Origin: VBKO01 sp036393835
Lineage (GTDB): Bacteria; Myxococcota; Myxococcia; Myxococcales; 40CM-4-68-19
DNA length: 30,002 nucleotides
NCBI GenBank assembly: GCA_036393835.1
Contig: DASWGI010000255.1
Location: 1 to 30,002 of the forward strand
Reading direction: 5' to 3'
Made by a program: the position numbers and the translations under genes. The stretch's first letter is position 1. Every line of letters starts with the position of its first letter. This document shows, piece after piece, positions 14,962-22,908 of the stretch. Under the pieces are notes generated by a model. The model saw nothing but the letters and a program-made list of their open reading frames with translations. It did not search any database and was not told where the DNA came from.

Positions 14962-15728
14962 AGCTCTCCGCCACGGTGGTGGCGCAGGACGAGGCGGAGC
15001 GCATCGCCGGCTGCATCGAATCGGTGCGCGGCTTCTGCGACGAGGTCCTGGTGGTGGACGGCGGGTCACGCGACTCGACCGCGCAGATCGCCGGCCGGCT
15101 GGGCGCCCGCGTCGTCGAGCGCCCGTTCGACGATTTCGCCCGCCAGCACGAGTTCGCCCGGCAAGAGGCGCGCGGAGAGTGGATCCTCTCCATCGACGCC
15201 GACGAGCGCGCCTCGCCGGAGCTCGCCGCCGGCGCTTCCCGGGCGCTCCAGGGCGACGCCAGCGCCTACGCGCTGCCCTTCAAGAACCACTTTCGCGGGG
15301 TGTGGCTGCGGCACGGCGGGCTCTGGCCCGACCGCCACGTGCGCCTCTTCCGCAAGGATCGCTGCCGCTACGATCCCTCCCGGCCCGTGCACGAGAAGCT
15401 GCTGGTGGACGGCGCGGTCGGACGCCTCGATGCGCCGATCCTGCACCACACCTGGGGATCGCTCGCGCAATGCCTCGCGAAGATGGAACGCTACGGCGAG
15501 CGCGCCGCGCAGGCGCTGTTCGCGCAGGGCCGGCGCGCCGGGGCGTGGGAGATCGCCCTGCGGCCGCTGTGGAGGTTCGCGCGCGGCTACCTGCTGCGGG
15601 CGGGGTTCCTCGACGGGGCGCCGGGCGCGGCGATGGCGTGGGCGCGCGCCTACGAGGCGTACGCGCGCTACGCCCGGCTCTGGGAGCTGTCCCGCTTTCC
15701 CGGATCGACGCGGGACGCGCTGCGATGA
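14958..15728 (+). CDS. Family-2 glycosyltransferase, LPS core type (WaaE/KdtX-like)
   Basis: A 256-residue GT-A enzyme. The N-terminal LSATVVAQDEAERIAGCIESV, EVLVVDGGSRDST and SIDADERASPEL (DxD-like metal site) are the standard order for GT2. The central part (RGVWLRHGGLWPDRHVRLF, then VHEKLLVDG and HTWGS) resembles the WaaE/KdtX group that adds a beta-linked hexose to inner-core heptose. The Cys/His-poor C-terminus carries basic, hydrophobic helices (about 195-250) that may hold it at the membrane. It overlaps hldC in a GTGA junction. Acceptor and donor are inferred from position among core genes only. Confidence 0.88.
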   Translation: MKLSATVVAQDEAERIAGCIESVRGFCDEVLVVDGGSRDSTAQIAGRLGARVVERPFDDFARQHEFARQEARGEWILSIDADERASPELAAGASRALQGDASAYALPFKNHFRGVWLRHGGLWPDRHVRLFRKDRCRYDPSRPVHEKLLVDGAVGRLDAPILHHTWGSLAQCLAKMERYGERAAQALFAQGRRAGAWEIALRPLWRFARGYLLRAGFLDGAPGAAMAWARAYEAYARYARLWELSRFPGSTRDALR

Positions 15729-15922
15729 GCCGTGGTATCCAGGGCGGAATGCCAGTCGCGCCGGAGCTGAAGGAGATCCTCGCCTGCCCGAAGTGCAAGG
15801 GCGAGCTGGAGTTCCGCGACGCGCAGAACGAGATCGTCTGCCACCACTGCAAGCTCGTCTACCGCGTCGAGGACGACATCCCGGTCATGCTGGTGGACGA
15901 GGCCAGGCCGCTGGAGGGTTGA
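15725..15922 (+). CDS. Trm112-like zinc-ribbon protein (YcaR family)
   Basis: A 65-residue protein with two CxxC knuckles (Cys21/Cys24 and Cys39/Cys42) in LACPKCKGELEF and EIVCHHCKLVYRVEDDIPVML, the full signature of the Trm112/UPF0434 family. Eukaryotic Trm112 activates methyltransferases; in enterobacteria the homologue YcaR lies next to lpxK, so linkage to lipid A genes is conserved although the bacterial role is unclear. The ATG at 15725 overlaps the previous stop (ATGA). A second ATG at 15749, with AGGGCGG close upstream, would give a shorter form without the first eight residues. The stop shares one base with the next start (TGATG). Confidence 0.9.
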   Translation: MSRGIQGGMPVAPELKEILACPKCKGELEFRDAQNEIVCHHCKLVYRVEDDIPVMLVDEARPLEG

Positions 15923-16911
15923 TGCCGCCGGCTGGTCGCGTGCTGGTGGTGCAGCCGGCGTACCTCGGCGACGTGGTGTTCACCTCCGCCCTGGTCGACT
16001 CGCTGGCGGAGCGGTTCGCGGAGGTCGAGGTGTGCGTGACGCCGCGCGGGCTCGACGTGGCGCTCGCCATGCCCCGCGCCGCGCGCGTGGAAGTCTTCGA
16101 CAAGCGGGGCGCCGACAGCGGGCCCGCTGGGTTGTGGAGGGCCGCCGGGCGGCTGCGGGAGCGCCGGTACGACGCGGCCGCGCTTCCGCACCGGTCGCCG
16201 CGGAGCGCGCTCTTGGCGTGGCTGGCCGGGATCCCGCGGCGGGTCGGATTCCGCGGCGCTCTCGGGTCGCCGCTGTACACCGAGCGCATCCCGGAGCCGC
16301 GCGGCACCTTCACGGGGCGTGAAGCGGAGCTGGCGCGCGCGCTCTCCGCCGAGCCGCGACCGATGCGGCTCGTCCCCCGGCCCGAGTGGGTGCGCGCCGC
16401 GGACGAGCGGCTGCGCGGCGCATCCGCCGCCTTCGCCGCCCTGTGCGTCGGGTCGGAGTGGGAGACGAAGATCTGGCCGGCGGAGCACTTCGCCTCGTTG
16501 GCCGATCGCCTGGCCGAGCGCGGCCTGACCCCGGTCCTCCTGGGCGGTCCCCGCGAGAAGCCGCTCGCCGAAGCGGTGCAGGCGCGCGCGGGCGCGCGCT
16601 GCCTGGACACCACCGGCAACCCGGTCGGCGAGGCGCTCGCCATCCTCTCGCGCAGCGCGATCTGCGTGGGCGGGGACAGCGGCTTGACCCACGCCGCGCG
16701 CGCCCTGGGCGTCCCGACCGTCGCGCTCTTCGGGCCCACGGCGCCGGGCGCGCACGAGCTGGGTCCCCGGCAGCGCGCCGTCGCGCTCGGCCTGTCGTGC
16801 TCGCCGTGCAGCGCCCACGGGCAACGGCGCTGCCCGCTCGGTCATCACCGTTGCCTGCGCGACCTCTCCGCGGACCTGGTGCTGGAGTACTGCGAGGCGG
16901 TGCTGGCGTGA
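15922..16911 (+). CDS. waaF: ADP-heptose:LPS heptosyltransferase II-like (GT9)
   Basis: A 329-residue GT-B enzyme adding heptose to the inner core. It has VVQPAYLGDVVFTSALVDSL at the N-terminus (the family's i.LGD sugar-acceptor motif), the interdomain VGSEWETKIWPAEHFASL (typical K-x-WP), and the ADP-heptose binding motif GGDSGLTHAARALGVPTVALFGPTAP. A cysteine-rich tail (CSPCSAHGQRRCPLGHHRC) matches the C-terminal region seen in WaaF-type enzymes. It begins at a TGATG junction with the Trm112-like gene and overlaps the next GT9 gene by 4 bases. The WaaF assignment rests on motifs and context; WaaC-type specificity is not excluded. Confidence 0.85.
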   Translation: MPPAGRVLVVQPAYLGDVVFTSALVDSLAERFAEVEVCVTPRGLDVALAMPRAARVEVFDKRGADSGPAGLWRAAGRLRERRYDAAALPHRSPRSALLAWLAGIPRRVGFRGALGSPLYTERIPEPRGTFTGREAELARALSAEPRPMRLVPRPEWVRAADERLRGASAAFAALCVGSEWETKIWPAEHFASLADRLAERGLTPVLLGGPREKPLAEAVQARAGARCLDTTGNPVGEALAILSRSAICVGGDSGLTHAARALGVPTVALFGPTAPGAHELGPRQRAVALGLSCSPCSAHGQRRCPLGHHRCLRDLSADLVLEYCEAVLA

Positions 16912-17987
16912 CCGCGGACGCGCGGCTCGACGCGCTGCCCGGCATTTTCGCCCGGCTGCTCGCGCGCGTCGCGGCGCGCGCGCTTCCCCTGGCCGGGAGC
17001 CGCCCGCGCCCGGAAGAGCTGCGGCGCGTGCTGGTGGTGCGGCCGGACGACCGGGTTGGCAACGCGCTGCTCACCGTGCCGCTCGCCCTGGCGCTGCGCG
17101 ACGCGCTCCCCCGCGCGCGGATCGACCTCCTCCTCGCCCGGCGCCGCGCGGCCGTCGCCGAAGGCCTTCCCGGGGTGCACGTCGTTGCCTTCGAGAAGAC
17201 CGACGCCTTCCAGCACCCGATCCGTTTCGTGCATTTCCTCCGCGCCCTGCGCGCGGCCGGATACGACGCGGTGATCGACGCCGCCCACTGGCACGCGTTC
17301 TCTCTCACCTCCGCGCTGCTCTCGCGCGTGGCGGCCCGCCGGTGGCTGGTCGGGGCCGACCGGGGCGCCTCGCACCTCTATTCGCACGCCGAGCCGCCGC
17401 CGCCGCCGGACCTGCCGGAGGTCCCGGCAAAGCTCCTGCTGCTGAAAGGGCTGGGGCTTGCGCCGCCGCCTCCTCCCGCGCTGCAGACCGCGCTGGGGAT
17501 CGAGCACGCCTCCTGGGCCGCCGAGGTCACGCGGTCGCTGCCTGGCTTCGCCGCGCTCAACCCGGGTGCGCGCAAGGTGGACCACCGCTGGCCCGCCGAG
17601 CGCTTCGCCGGACTGGCGCGCGCTCTGGGTGCCCGGGGGGTCCCCACGCTGGTGACCTGGGGACCGGGGGAAGAGGCGCTGGCGCGCGCGGTGGCGGATT
17701 CGTCCGGCGGAGCGGCCTCGGTCGCGCCGCCCAGCGACCTCGGCCGCCTGGCGGCGCTGTTCCGCCGCGCCGCCCTGGTGGTGACCAACGACACGGGTCC
17801 GATGCACCTCGCTGCCGCCTGCGGCGCGCCGGTGCTCGCGCTGCTCCATGCGCCCGAAGGCGCCCGCTGGGCGCACCCCGGCCCGCGGTTCGCGGCACTC
17901 GTCGCGCCCGAGGTGGCCGAGGTGGCGGCGGCGGCCGTGCGTCTCCTTGACAGGGCGGAAGCCGCGGTCGAACCTGCCCGGCCATGA
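16908..17987 (+). CDS. Second family-9 glycosyltransferase (heptosyltransferase-like)
   Basis: A 359-residue GT-B protein with VVRPDDRVGNALLTVPLALALR (the acceptor-side motif, with RVGN where many members have LGD), a middle stretch rich in proline (about residues 160-190, PPPPPDLPEVP and APPPPPAL), the K-containing LNPGARKVDHRWPAERF, and the nucleotide-sugar site TNDTGPMHLAAACGAPVLAL. It is closer to WaaQ-like or other GT9 members than to the preceding gene and lacks that gene's cysteine-rich tail. GTGA overlap with the upstream gene. It probably adds the next heptose or another core sugar. Confidence 0.85.
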   Translation: MTADARLDALPGIFARLLARVAARALPLAGSRPRPEELRRVLVVRPDDRVGNALLTVPLALALRDALPRARIDLLLARRRAAVAEGLPGVHVVAFEKTDAFQHPIRFVHFLRALRAAGYDAVIDAAHWHAFSLTSALLSRVAARRWLVGADRGASHLYSHAEPPPPPDLPEVPAKLLLLKGLGLAPPPPPALQTALGIEHASWAAEVTRSLPGFAALNPGARKVDHRWPAERFAGLARALGARGVPTLVTWGPGEEALARAVADSSGGAASVAPPSDLGRLAALFRRAALVVTNDTGPMHLAAACGAPVLALLHAPEGARWAHPGPRFAALVAPEVAEVAAAAVRLLDRAEAAVEPARP

Positions 17988-18003
17988 TGGGCCCGGAGGC
18001 GGC

Positions 18004-18885
18004 GTGATCCGTTCGATGACCGGCTTCGGCGCCGGCCGCGCCCAGGCCGGCGGCGAGACCGTGGCCGTCGAGCTTCGATCGGTGAACGGCAAGTTCTGCG
18101 ACGTCCGGGTGCACCTGCCGCGCGAGCTCGCAGCGCTCGAGCCCGTGATCGCCAAGATCGTCAAGTCCCGCGTGGCCCGCGGCGTGGTGGACGTGAGCGT
18201 GCGCCGCGAGGCCCCCGGGAGCGTGCGCGGCGCCGCGCCCCGGGTCGACCTGCCGCTCGCGGCGGCCTACGCCAAGGCGCTGCGCGAGATGCACGCCGAG
18301 CTGGGGCTCGCCGGCGAGGTGACCGTCCACGACCTGGTCGGGCTGGAAGGCGTGGTGGGCCTCTCCGAGGCGGGCGCGGACCCGGGGCCCGCCGCCGAGG
18401 CGCTCGAGCGCGCCCTCTCGGCTGCCCTCGACGCGCTCGAGGAGATGCGCCGCCGCGAAGGAGAGGCGCTGGCCCGCGACCTCTCCGCCCGTATCGCAGC
18501 GGTGGAGAAGGGCGCCGCCGCGATCCGCGGCTCGGCGCCGCAGTCGGTCGAAGCCTACCGCGAGCGGCTGGCCGCGCGCGTCGCCGAGCTGTCGCGCGGA
18601 GTCCCCGCCGACCCGGCGCGGCTCGCGCAGGAGGTGGCGTTCTTCGCCGAGCGCGTGGACGTGGCGGAGGAGCTGACGCGCCTGGGCAGCCACCTCGCCC
18701 AGCTCCGCGCGCTGATCGCCTCCGACGCCCCCGCCGGGCGCCGCCTGGAGTTCCTCGTCCAGGAGGTCAACCGGGAGGTCAACACCATCGGGTCCAAGTC
18801 GCAGCACGCCGGCATCGCCGCCCAGGTGGTGGAGCTGAAGGCCGAGCTGGAGCGGGTCCGCGAGCAGATCGCCAACGTCGAATGA
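18004..18885 (+). CDS. yicC: YicC-family endoribonuclease / stress protein
   Basis: A 293-residue protein starting with the hallmark IRSMTGFG and ending in GRRLEFLVQEVNREVNTIGSK, diagnostic for the YicC family (N-terminal YicC-like domain, C-terminal DUF1732). ELRSVNGKFCDVRVHLPRE is also conserved. E. coli YicC is reported to act on RNA and influence small-RNA decay. The GTG at 18004 has GGAGG about five bases upstream and yields the canonical N-terminus. The 16-base gap to the previous gene is one of the few in this run. Pairing with gmk, which it overlaps by 4 bases, is widely conserved. Confidence 0.95.
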   Translation: MIRSMTGFGAGRAQAGGETVAVELRSVNGKFCDVRVHLPRELAALEPVIAKIVKSRVARGVVDVSVRREAPGSVRGAAPRVDLPLAAAYAKALREMHAELGLAGEVTVHDLVGLEGVVGLSEAGADPGPAAEALERALSAALDALEEMRRREGEALARDLSARIAAVEKGAAAIRGSAPQSVEAYRERLAARVAELSRGVPADPARLAQEVAFFAERVDVAEELTRLGSHLAQLRALIASDAPAGRRLEFLVQEVNREVNTIGSKSQHAGIAAQVVELKAELERVREQIANVE

Positions 18886-19481
18886 GCGCCACCCTCCTCA
18901 TCCTCAGCGCGCCTTCCGGGACCGGCAAGACGACCCTGGCGCGCCGGCTGGTGGCCGCGCACCCCGGGGCGATCTTCTCGGTCAGCTACACCACCCGCGC
19001 GGCCCGGCCGGGGGAGCGCGAGGGCGTCGACTACCACTTCGTTGACGACGCCCGCTTCGACGCCATGATCCAGGCGGGCGATTTCGTCGAGTGGGCGCCG
19101 GTGCACGGCCACCGCTACGGCACGCCGCGCGCGGCCATCCTGGAGGCCCAGCGGCGGGGGGCGCTGGTGGTCTTCGACATCGACGTGCAGGGCGGGAGCG
19201 CGATCAAGCGCCAGCACCCGGAGGCGCTGCGCGCCCTGGTGCTGCCGCCCTCGTTGGCCGAGCTCGAGCGCCGCCTGCGCGCGCGCTCGACCGACGACGA
19301 CACCACCATCCGCCGGCGGCTGCACGCCGCCCGCGTCGAGGTCCTGCTCGCCCGCGCCGAGGGATACGAGTACTGGGTGGTCAACGACGACCTGGACCGC
19401 GCCTACGCCGACCTGGAAGCGATCGTGCGGGCGGAAGGCTGCCGGGCCGGGCGCGCGGATCTGCAGAAAATTTTGGAATGA
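18882..19481 (+). CDS. gmk: Guanylate kinase
   Basis: A 199-residue cytoplasmic enzyme converting GMP and ATP to GDP and ADP. The P-loop is APSGTGKTTL (Gly13-Lys16). The GMP-binding stretch SVSYTTRAARPGEREGVDYHF and FVEWAPVHGHRYGT is complete, and DIDVQGG and the lid-region arginines RRR follow. Length is normal for the family. The ATG overlaps the yicC stop (ATGA). In many genomes rpoZ follows gmk directly; here the DUF350 gene overlaps its stop instead. Confidence 0.97.
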   Translation: MSATLLILSAPSGTGKTTLARRLVAAHPGAIFSVSYTTRAARPGEREGVDYHFVDDARFDAMIQAGDFVEWAPVHGHRYGTPRAAILEAQRRGALVVFDIDVQGGSAIKRQHPEALRALVLPPSLAELERRLRARSTDDDTTIRRRLHAARVEVLLARAEGYEYWVVNDDLDRAYADLEAIVRAEGCRAGRADLQKILE

Positions 19482-20224
19482 CCGACCCCGACACCAATCC
19501 CGCGCGGGCGATCGTGCGGGCCGGGTTCGTCTGCGGCGCGGCGTTCATCGTCGCCTCCGCGATCCGCGGATGCGTCCACGGCGTCGACTGGAAGGCGGAC
19601 CTTCTCTGGACGGCGGTGTTCGGCGGAAGCGCCATCCTGCTCCTGGCCGCCGCGGGATCCCTCGGGGTCCGGGTGCTCCTCCGCTCGCGCCTGCCGGGAG
19701 AGATCGCCCGAGGAAACCTGGCCGCCGGGGTGGCCGCCGGAGCCCACTTCGTCGCGACGGGCCTCATCATCGCCCGGTGCCTGTACGGGGACGACATCGC
19801 CACACTCGGCGTTTCCGTCGTGTTCTTCGTCCTCGGGCAAGTGACGCTGCACGTGTTCCTCGTCCTCTTCCGCTTCCTCACGCTCTACGCAGAGGACCAG
19901 GAGATCATGGGCGAGAACGTGGCGGCGGCGGTGAGCTACGCGGGTGCCATGGTTGCGATCGCGATGATCGTCGGTCACGCCACCGAGGGCACCTTCGCCG
20001 GCTGGGCCGCGTCGTTGCGGGCGTATGCGGCGGCGCTGGCATCGGCCCTGGTGCTGTACCCGGTCCGGCAGCTCGTCGTGCAGACGCTGATGCTGCACCA
20101 GCCGTTCGCTTTGCGAGGCGGGGGCCTCGACCGGCTGGTGGCGCAGGAGCGCAACGTGGGGGTCAGCGCGGTCGAGGCGGTCTCGTACCTGGCCGCCGCG
20201 GTTCTGCTCACGGAGATCGCGTGA
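19478..20224 (+). CDS. DUF350-family membrane protein with two repeats (YjfL-like)
   Basis: A 248-residue polytopic inner-membrane protein with six to eight predicted helices. Two internal copies of the DUF350 motif are visible: GEIARGNLAAGVAAGAHFVATGLIIA (about residues 72-97) and QEIMGENVAAAVSYAGAMVAIAMIV (about 142-166). DUF350 proteins such as E. coli YjfL are encoded with glutathionylspermidine-synthase-like ATP-grasp ligases (YjfC), exactly the next gene here. Their function is unknown. The ATG overlaps the gmk stop (ATGA), and the stop overlaps the ligase GTG, so it is translationally locked into this run. Confidence 0.85.
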   Translation: MTDPDTNPARAIVRAGFVCGAAFIVASAIRGCVHGVDWKADLLWTAVFGGSAILLLAAAGSLGVRVLLRSRLPGEIARGNLAAGVAAGAHFVATGLIIARCLYGDDIATLGVSVVFFVLGQVTLHVFLVLFRFLTLYAEDQEIMGENVAAAVSYAGAMVAIAMIVGHATEGTFAGWAASLRAYAAALASALVLYPVRQLVVQTLMLHQPFALRGGGLDRLVAQERNVGVSAVEAVSYLAAAVLLTEIA

Positions 20225-21510
20225 CGGCGCCGGCCGGTGCCCGGGAGTATGCCGACTTCGCGGCACGCCTCACCACGGGCGGCCTCATTTCCGACCCGTG
20301 GTTCGAGGGTCAGCCCCGGTTCCATCCCCGGCCCGTCGTGCTCACCTCGGCCGAGCAGGCATCGCTCTACCGAGCGGCGGAGGAGATGGCAGCCGCGTAC
20401 AACGAGCTCTGCCTTCACTGCGCCGGGGATCCCGCGCTCGTCGCGGGGTTCCTGGGGCTCACGCCGGTGCAGCAGGCCTTGTGGTGCGCGTCGGCGCCCC
20501 ACTGGCACGGCATCGCGCGGGCCGACGTCTTCCTCACCGCCCAGGGCCCGGTCGTGTGCGAGCTGAATTGCGATACCCCGAGCGGCGAGGCGGAGGCAGT
20601 CCTCCTCAACCGGACCGTCGCCCCCGCGTTTCCCGGTCTTTGCGATCCGAACCGCGAGCTGCGCGACCGGTTCTGCGCGATGATCGCGGCCGTGGCCGGC
20701 CCCGTGGGGCGCTCGCACCCTGGCACCTCGGGACGCGCACCTCTCTCGGTGGGACTGATCTACCCGACGGAGATGCCCGAGGACCTCTCGATGGTCCTCC
20801 TCTACCGGGAGTGGTTCGAGGAGCGCGGCTGGCGCGTCACCCTGGGTTCGCCCTTCAACCTTCGCCGTCTGGGCGCCCGGCAGGCGGGGCTCTTCGACAC
20901 GCCCTGCGACGTGTTCGTGCGGCACTACAAGACCGACTGGTGGACGGAGCGGAGGCCCGTCTGGTCGGACGAGCCGCCCGTCCCCGATCCCGACCCGCTC
21001 TCCGAGAAGCTCGCCGTCATCCTGGGCAGCGCGCTGGCGGGGACGTGCGCGGTCGTGAACCCGTTCGGCGCGGTGGTCCCCCAGAACAAGCGCGCGATGG
21101 CGCTCCTGTGGGAACGGATGGACCTCTTCTCCCCCCGCAGTCGTGCCGCCATCCGCAGGTATCTTCCCGAGACCGTGAGGCTGGAGACGCTGCCGCCCGC
21201 GCGCCTCCGCGACGAGCGGGAGGCCTGGGTGCTCAAGTCGGACTACGGGTGCGAGGGCGACGAGGTGGTCATCGGGGCGGAGACCCCGCCGGACGTCTGG
21301 GAGGCCTCCCTCGAGGCGGCGGTCCCCGGGCGCTGGGTGGCGCAACGCCATTTCCGCGCGCTCCGTGGCCCGGACGGCGCCGCGGCCAACCATGGCGTCT
21401 ATCTGGTCGCGGGAGAGGCGTCGGGCCTGTACACGCGCCTCGCGGTGGCGGGTACCGACCGCCACGCGCTGTCCGCGCCGGTGCTCGTCCGGCCAGAGGC
21501 GCGCCCATGA
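20221..21510 (+). CDS. Glutathionylspermidine-synthase-like ATP-grasp ligase (YjfC/YgiC group)
   Basis: A 429-residue cytoplasmic ligase expected to form an amide bond using ATP. Family marks: CELNCDTPSGEAEA (about residues 116-129), NPFGAVVPQNKRAMALLWE (about 277-295), the ATP-binding lysine region WVLKSDYGCEGDEVVIG (about 338-354), RWVAQRHF, and a late YTRLAVAG arginine. It lacks the amidase half of E. coli Gss, so it belongs with the stand-alone YgiC/YjfC type, whose substrates are unknown. These have been proposed in comparative genomics to modify peptides or proteins. It lies between the DUF350 gene and a Tat-signal protein, with 4-base overlaps at both ends. A role in making glutathionylspermidine itself is unlikely on present evidence. 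Confidence 0.85.
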   Translation: MTAPAGAREYADFAARLTTGGLISDPWFEGQPRFHPRPVVLTSAEQASLYRAAEEMAAAYNELCLHCAGDPALVAGFLGLTPVQQALWCASAPHWHGIARADVFLTAQGPVVCELNCDTPSGEAEAVLLNRTVAPAFPGLCDPNRELRDRFCAMIAAVAGPVGRSHPGTSGRAPLSVGLIYPTEMPEDLSMVLLYREWFEERGWRVTLGSPFNLRRLGARQAGLFDTPCDVFVRHYKTDWWTERRPVWSDEPPVPDPDPLSEKLAVILGSALAGTCAVVNPFGAVVPQNKRAMALLWERMDLFSPRSRAAIRRYLPETVRLETLPPARLRDEREAWVLKSDYGCEGDEVVIGAETPPDVWEASLEAAVPGRWVAQRHFRALRGPDGAAANHGVYLVAGEASGLYTRLAVAGTDRHALSAPVLVRPEARP

Positions 21511-22862
21511 GCGAGGCCCCTCCCGACAGGCCCTTCACCCGGCAGGTGCTGATCGACGGCGACGCCATCGTCGGCGCGCGCTGGTGGCAGGAGTCGCTCC
21601 GCTTGTCCGCCGATCCGGTCAGCCGGCGTCGCGCGCTGAAGGGTCTGGTGCTGCTCCTGGGCGGTTCCGCGGCCGGCTTGGGCCTCGTCGCCGCTCTCAC
21701 CCGGCCTGGAGACGACGTCGACGTCAGCATGGACGCGCTGGATCTGCAGAAGCGCGAGGGATGGAACGCGGGACACCCTGGTGCGGTGCTCCGCTTCCCT
21801 GGCGCGACCCTCTTCGACGCCGACGGCGGCCGAAGCTGGGTCGATGGGCTCGCCACGCTGGCGAGCGATCTGGCTCCTGCGCAGGCGTCGCTCGCCCCGT
21901 TCTACGTGCCCACCTTGTTCCAGGCGCTGGGCGCTGCCTCGAGCGCTAGCCTGCGATCGGCCATGACGCCGGTGGCGCCCCGGGCCGGCGGCGCGGACGT
22001 CCTCCGCGGCAAGGCGATCTTGTCGCTCTTCGAGGCCGTGAAGATGCCGGCGGACACCGCCGTGATCCTCGATCTCGACGGACCGACGGCAGTGGCCGTG
22101 GCCGCGGGGATGGCGCCCGGCTTCGAGCCGGTGTTCATCTTCGACAACTGGCCTCACCCGCTCGGGGTGGTGGCCTCGCAGCTGACCCTGGGGGCCGTCC
22201 TGTACCACCGGCCCGTGTTCCTGCGGGCGCGCAGCGGTCGGGCAGTCCCGGCGCCGCCCGTGTTCGTCCTCGACCGCAGCCGCCTGGCTCACTACACGGA
22301 CGAAGACACCCAGTTCGACAATCGCTACGTGGCCAGGCTGCCCACCGCGGAGAACTTGCGCGCGCTGGGCATCCAGCACGTCCTCTACGTGCCGCCGAGC
22401 AAGTCGGACCTGCGCGAGCTCGACGATCTCAACGACGACTTCGTCGCGCTCGCGGCCGCGTCGATCGACGTCAAATCGATGCCGCTCACCGACCTGGACG
22501 CGCCGGCTCCGCGCGGCGACGCCGCGCCGGCGCGCTCGCCCGCGACCTTCTACTACGGCGGCCATCCCCTCACGCACCTCTGGTTCTGGAGCAGCTACGG
22601 CTGGCACACGCCGCCGGCCGCTGCGCTGCGGGCGCCGGTGGCGCCGCCGAACGTCTCCGCCGGGTCCGCGTACCGCCCCGCGTTGCGCCCGACGATCTTC
22701 TCGTCGCGCACCCTGGGAGGCGGGAGCGGCATCGGCAAGCAGAAACCGTCGGGCTTCGGCCGCGTGTCGGTTCGCGCGTCGCGGTCGACGGGCACCATCA
22801 CCGGCATCCGCTCCGGGCGGAGCGGATCCTTCGGGCGCGCCGGCGGCAGGTCGGGCGGATAG
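21507..22862 (+). CDS. Unrecognised protein with Tat-like signal and Arg/Ser/Gly-rich tail
   Basis: A 451-residue protein I cannot assign. The N-terminus has a long n-region followed by SRRRALK (residues 39-45; Tat consensus SRRxFLK) and a hydrophobic stretch (46-64), suggesting Tat export or an uncleaved N-terminal anchor, since no clear AxA site follows. The central domain (about 70-375) contains DTAVILDLDGPTAVAVAAGM, PVFIFDNWPHPLGVV, HVLYVPPSKSDLRELDDLN and FYYGGHPLTHLWFWSSYGW. The last 55-60 residues are low-complexity Arg/Ser/Gly (GFGRVSVRASRS, GRSGSFGRAGGRSGG). The ATG overlaps the ligase stop (ATGA). By position it replaces the DUF1190 protein (YgiB/YjfM) that accompanies such ligases in enterobacteria, which also has a Gly/Ser-rich tail; partner or substrate of the ligase is an inference. 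Confidence 0.8.
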   Translation: MSEAPPDRPFTRQVLIDGDAIVGARWWQESLRLSADPVSRRRALKGLVLLLGGSAAGLGLVAALTRPGDDVDVSMDALDLQKREGWNAGHPGAVLRFPGATLFDADGGRSWVDGLATLASDLAPAQASLAPFYVPTLFQALGAASSASLRSAMTPVAPRAGGADVLRGKAILSLFEAVKMPADTAVILDLDGPTAVAVAAGMAPGFEPVFIFDNWPHPLGVVASQLTLGAVLYHRPVFLRARSGRAVPAPPVFVLDRSRLAHYTDEDTQFDNRYVARLPTAENLRALGIQHVLYVPPSKSDLRELDDLNDDFVALAAASIDVKSMPLTDLDAPAPRGDAAPARSPATFYYGGHPLTHLWFWSSYGWHTPPAAALRAPVAPPNVSAGSAYRPALRPTIFSSRTLGGGSGIGKQKPSGFGRVSVRASRSTGTITGIRSGRSGSFGRAGGRSGG

Positions 22863-22908
22863 CCGCCGCCGTCGCCCCGAGTTCCTCGCTTCACGCACGA
22901 GGTTCGAC

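Noticed and set aside
17947..17975. TTGACA ahead of yicC as an internal promoter
   Set aside because: A perfect -35 hexamer lies at 17947-17952, but nothing resembling a -10 box follows at 16-18 bases, and it lies inside the GT9 coding region.
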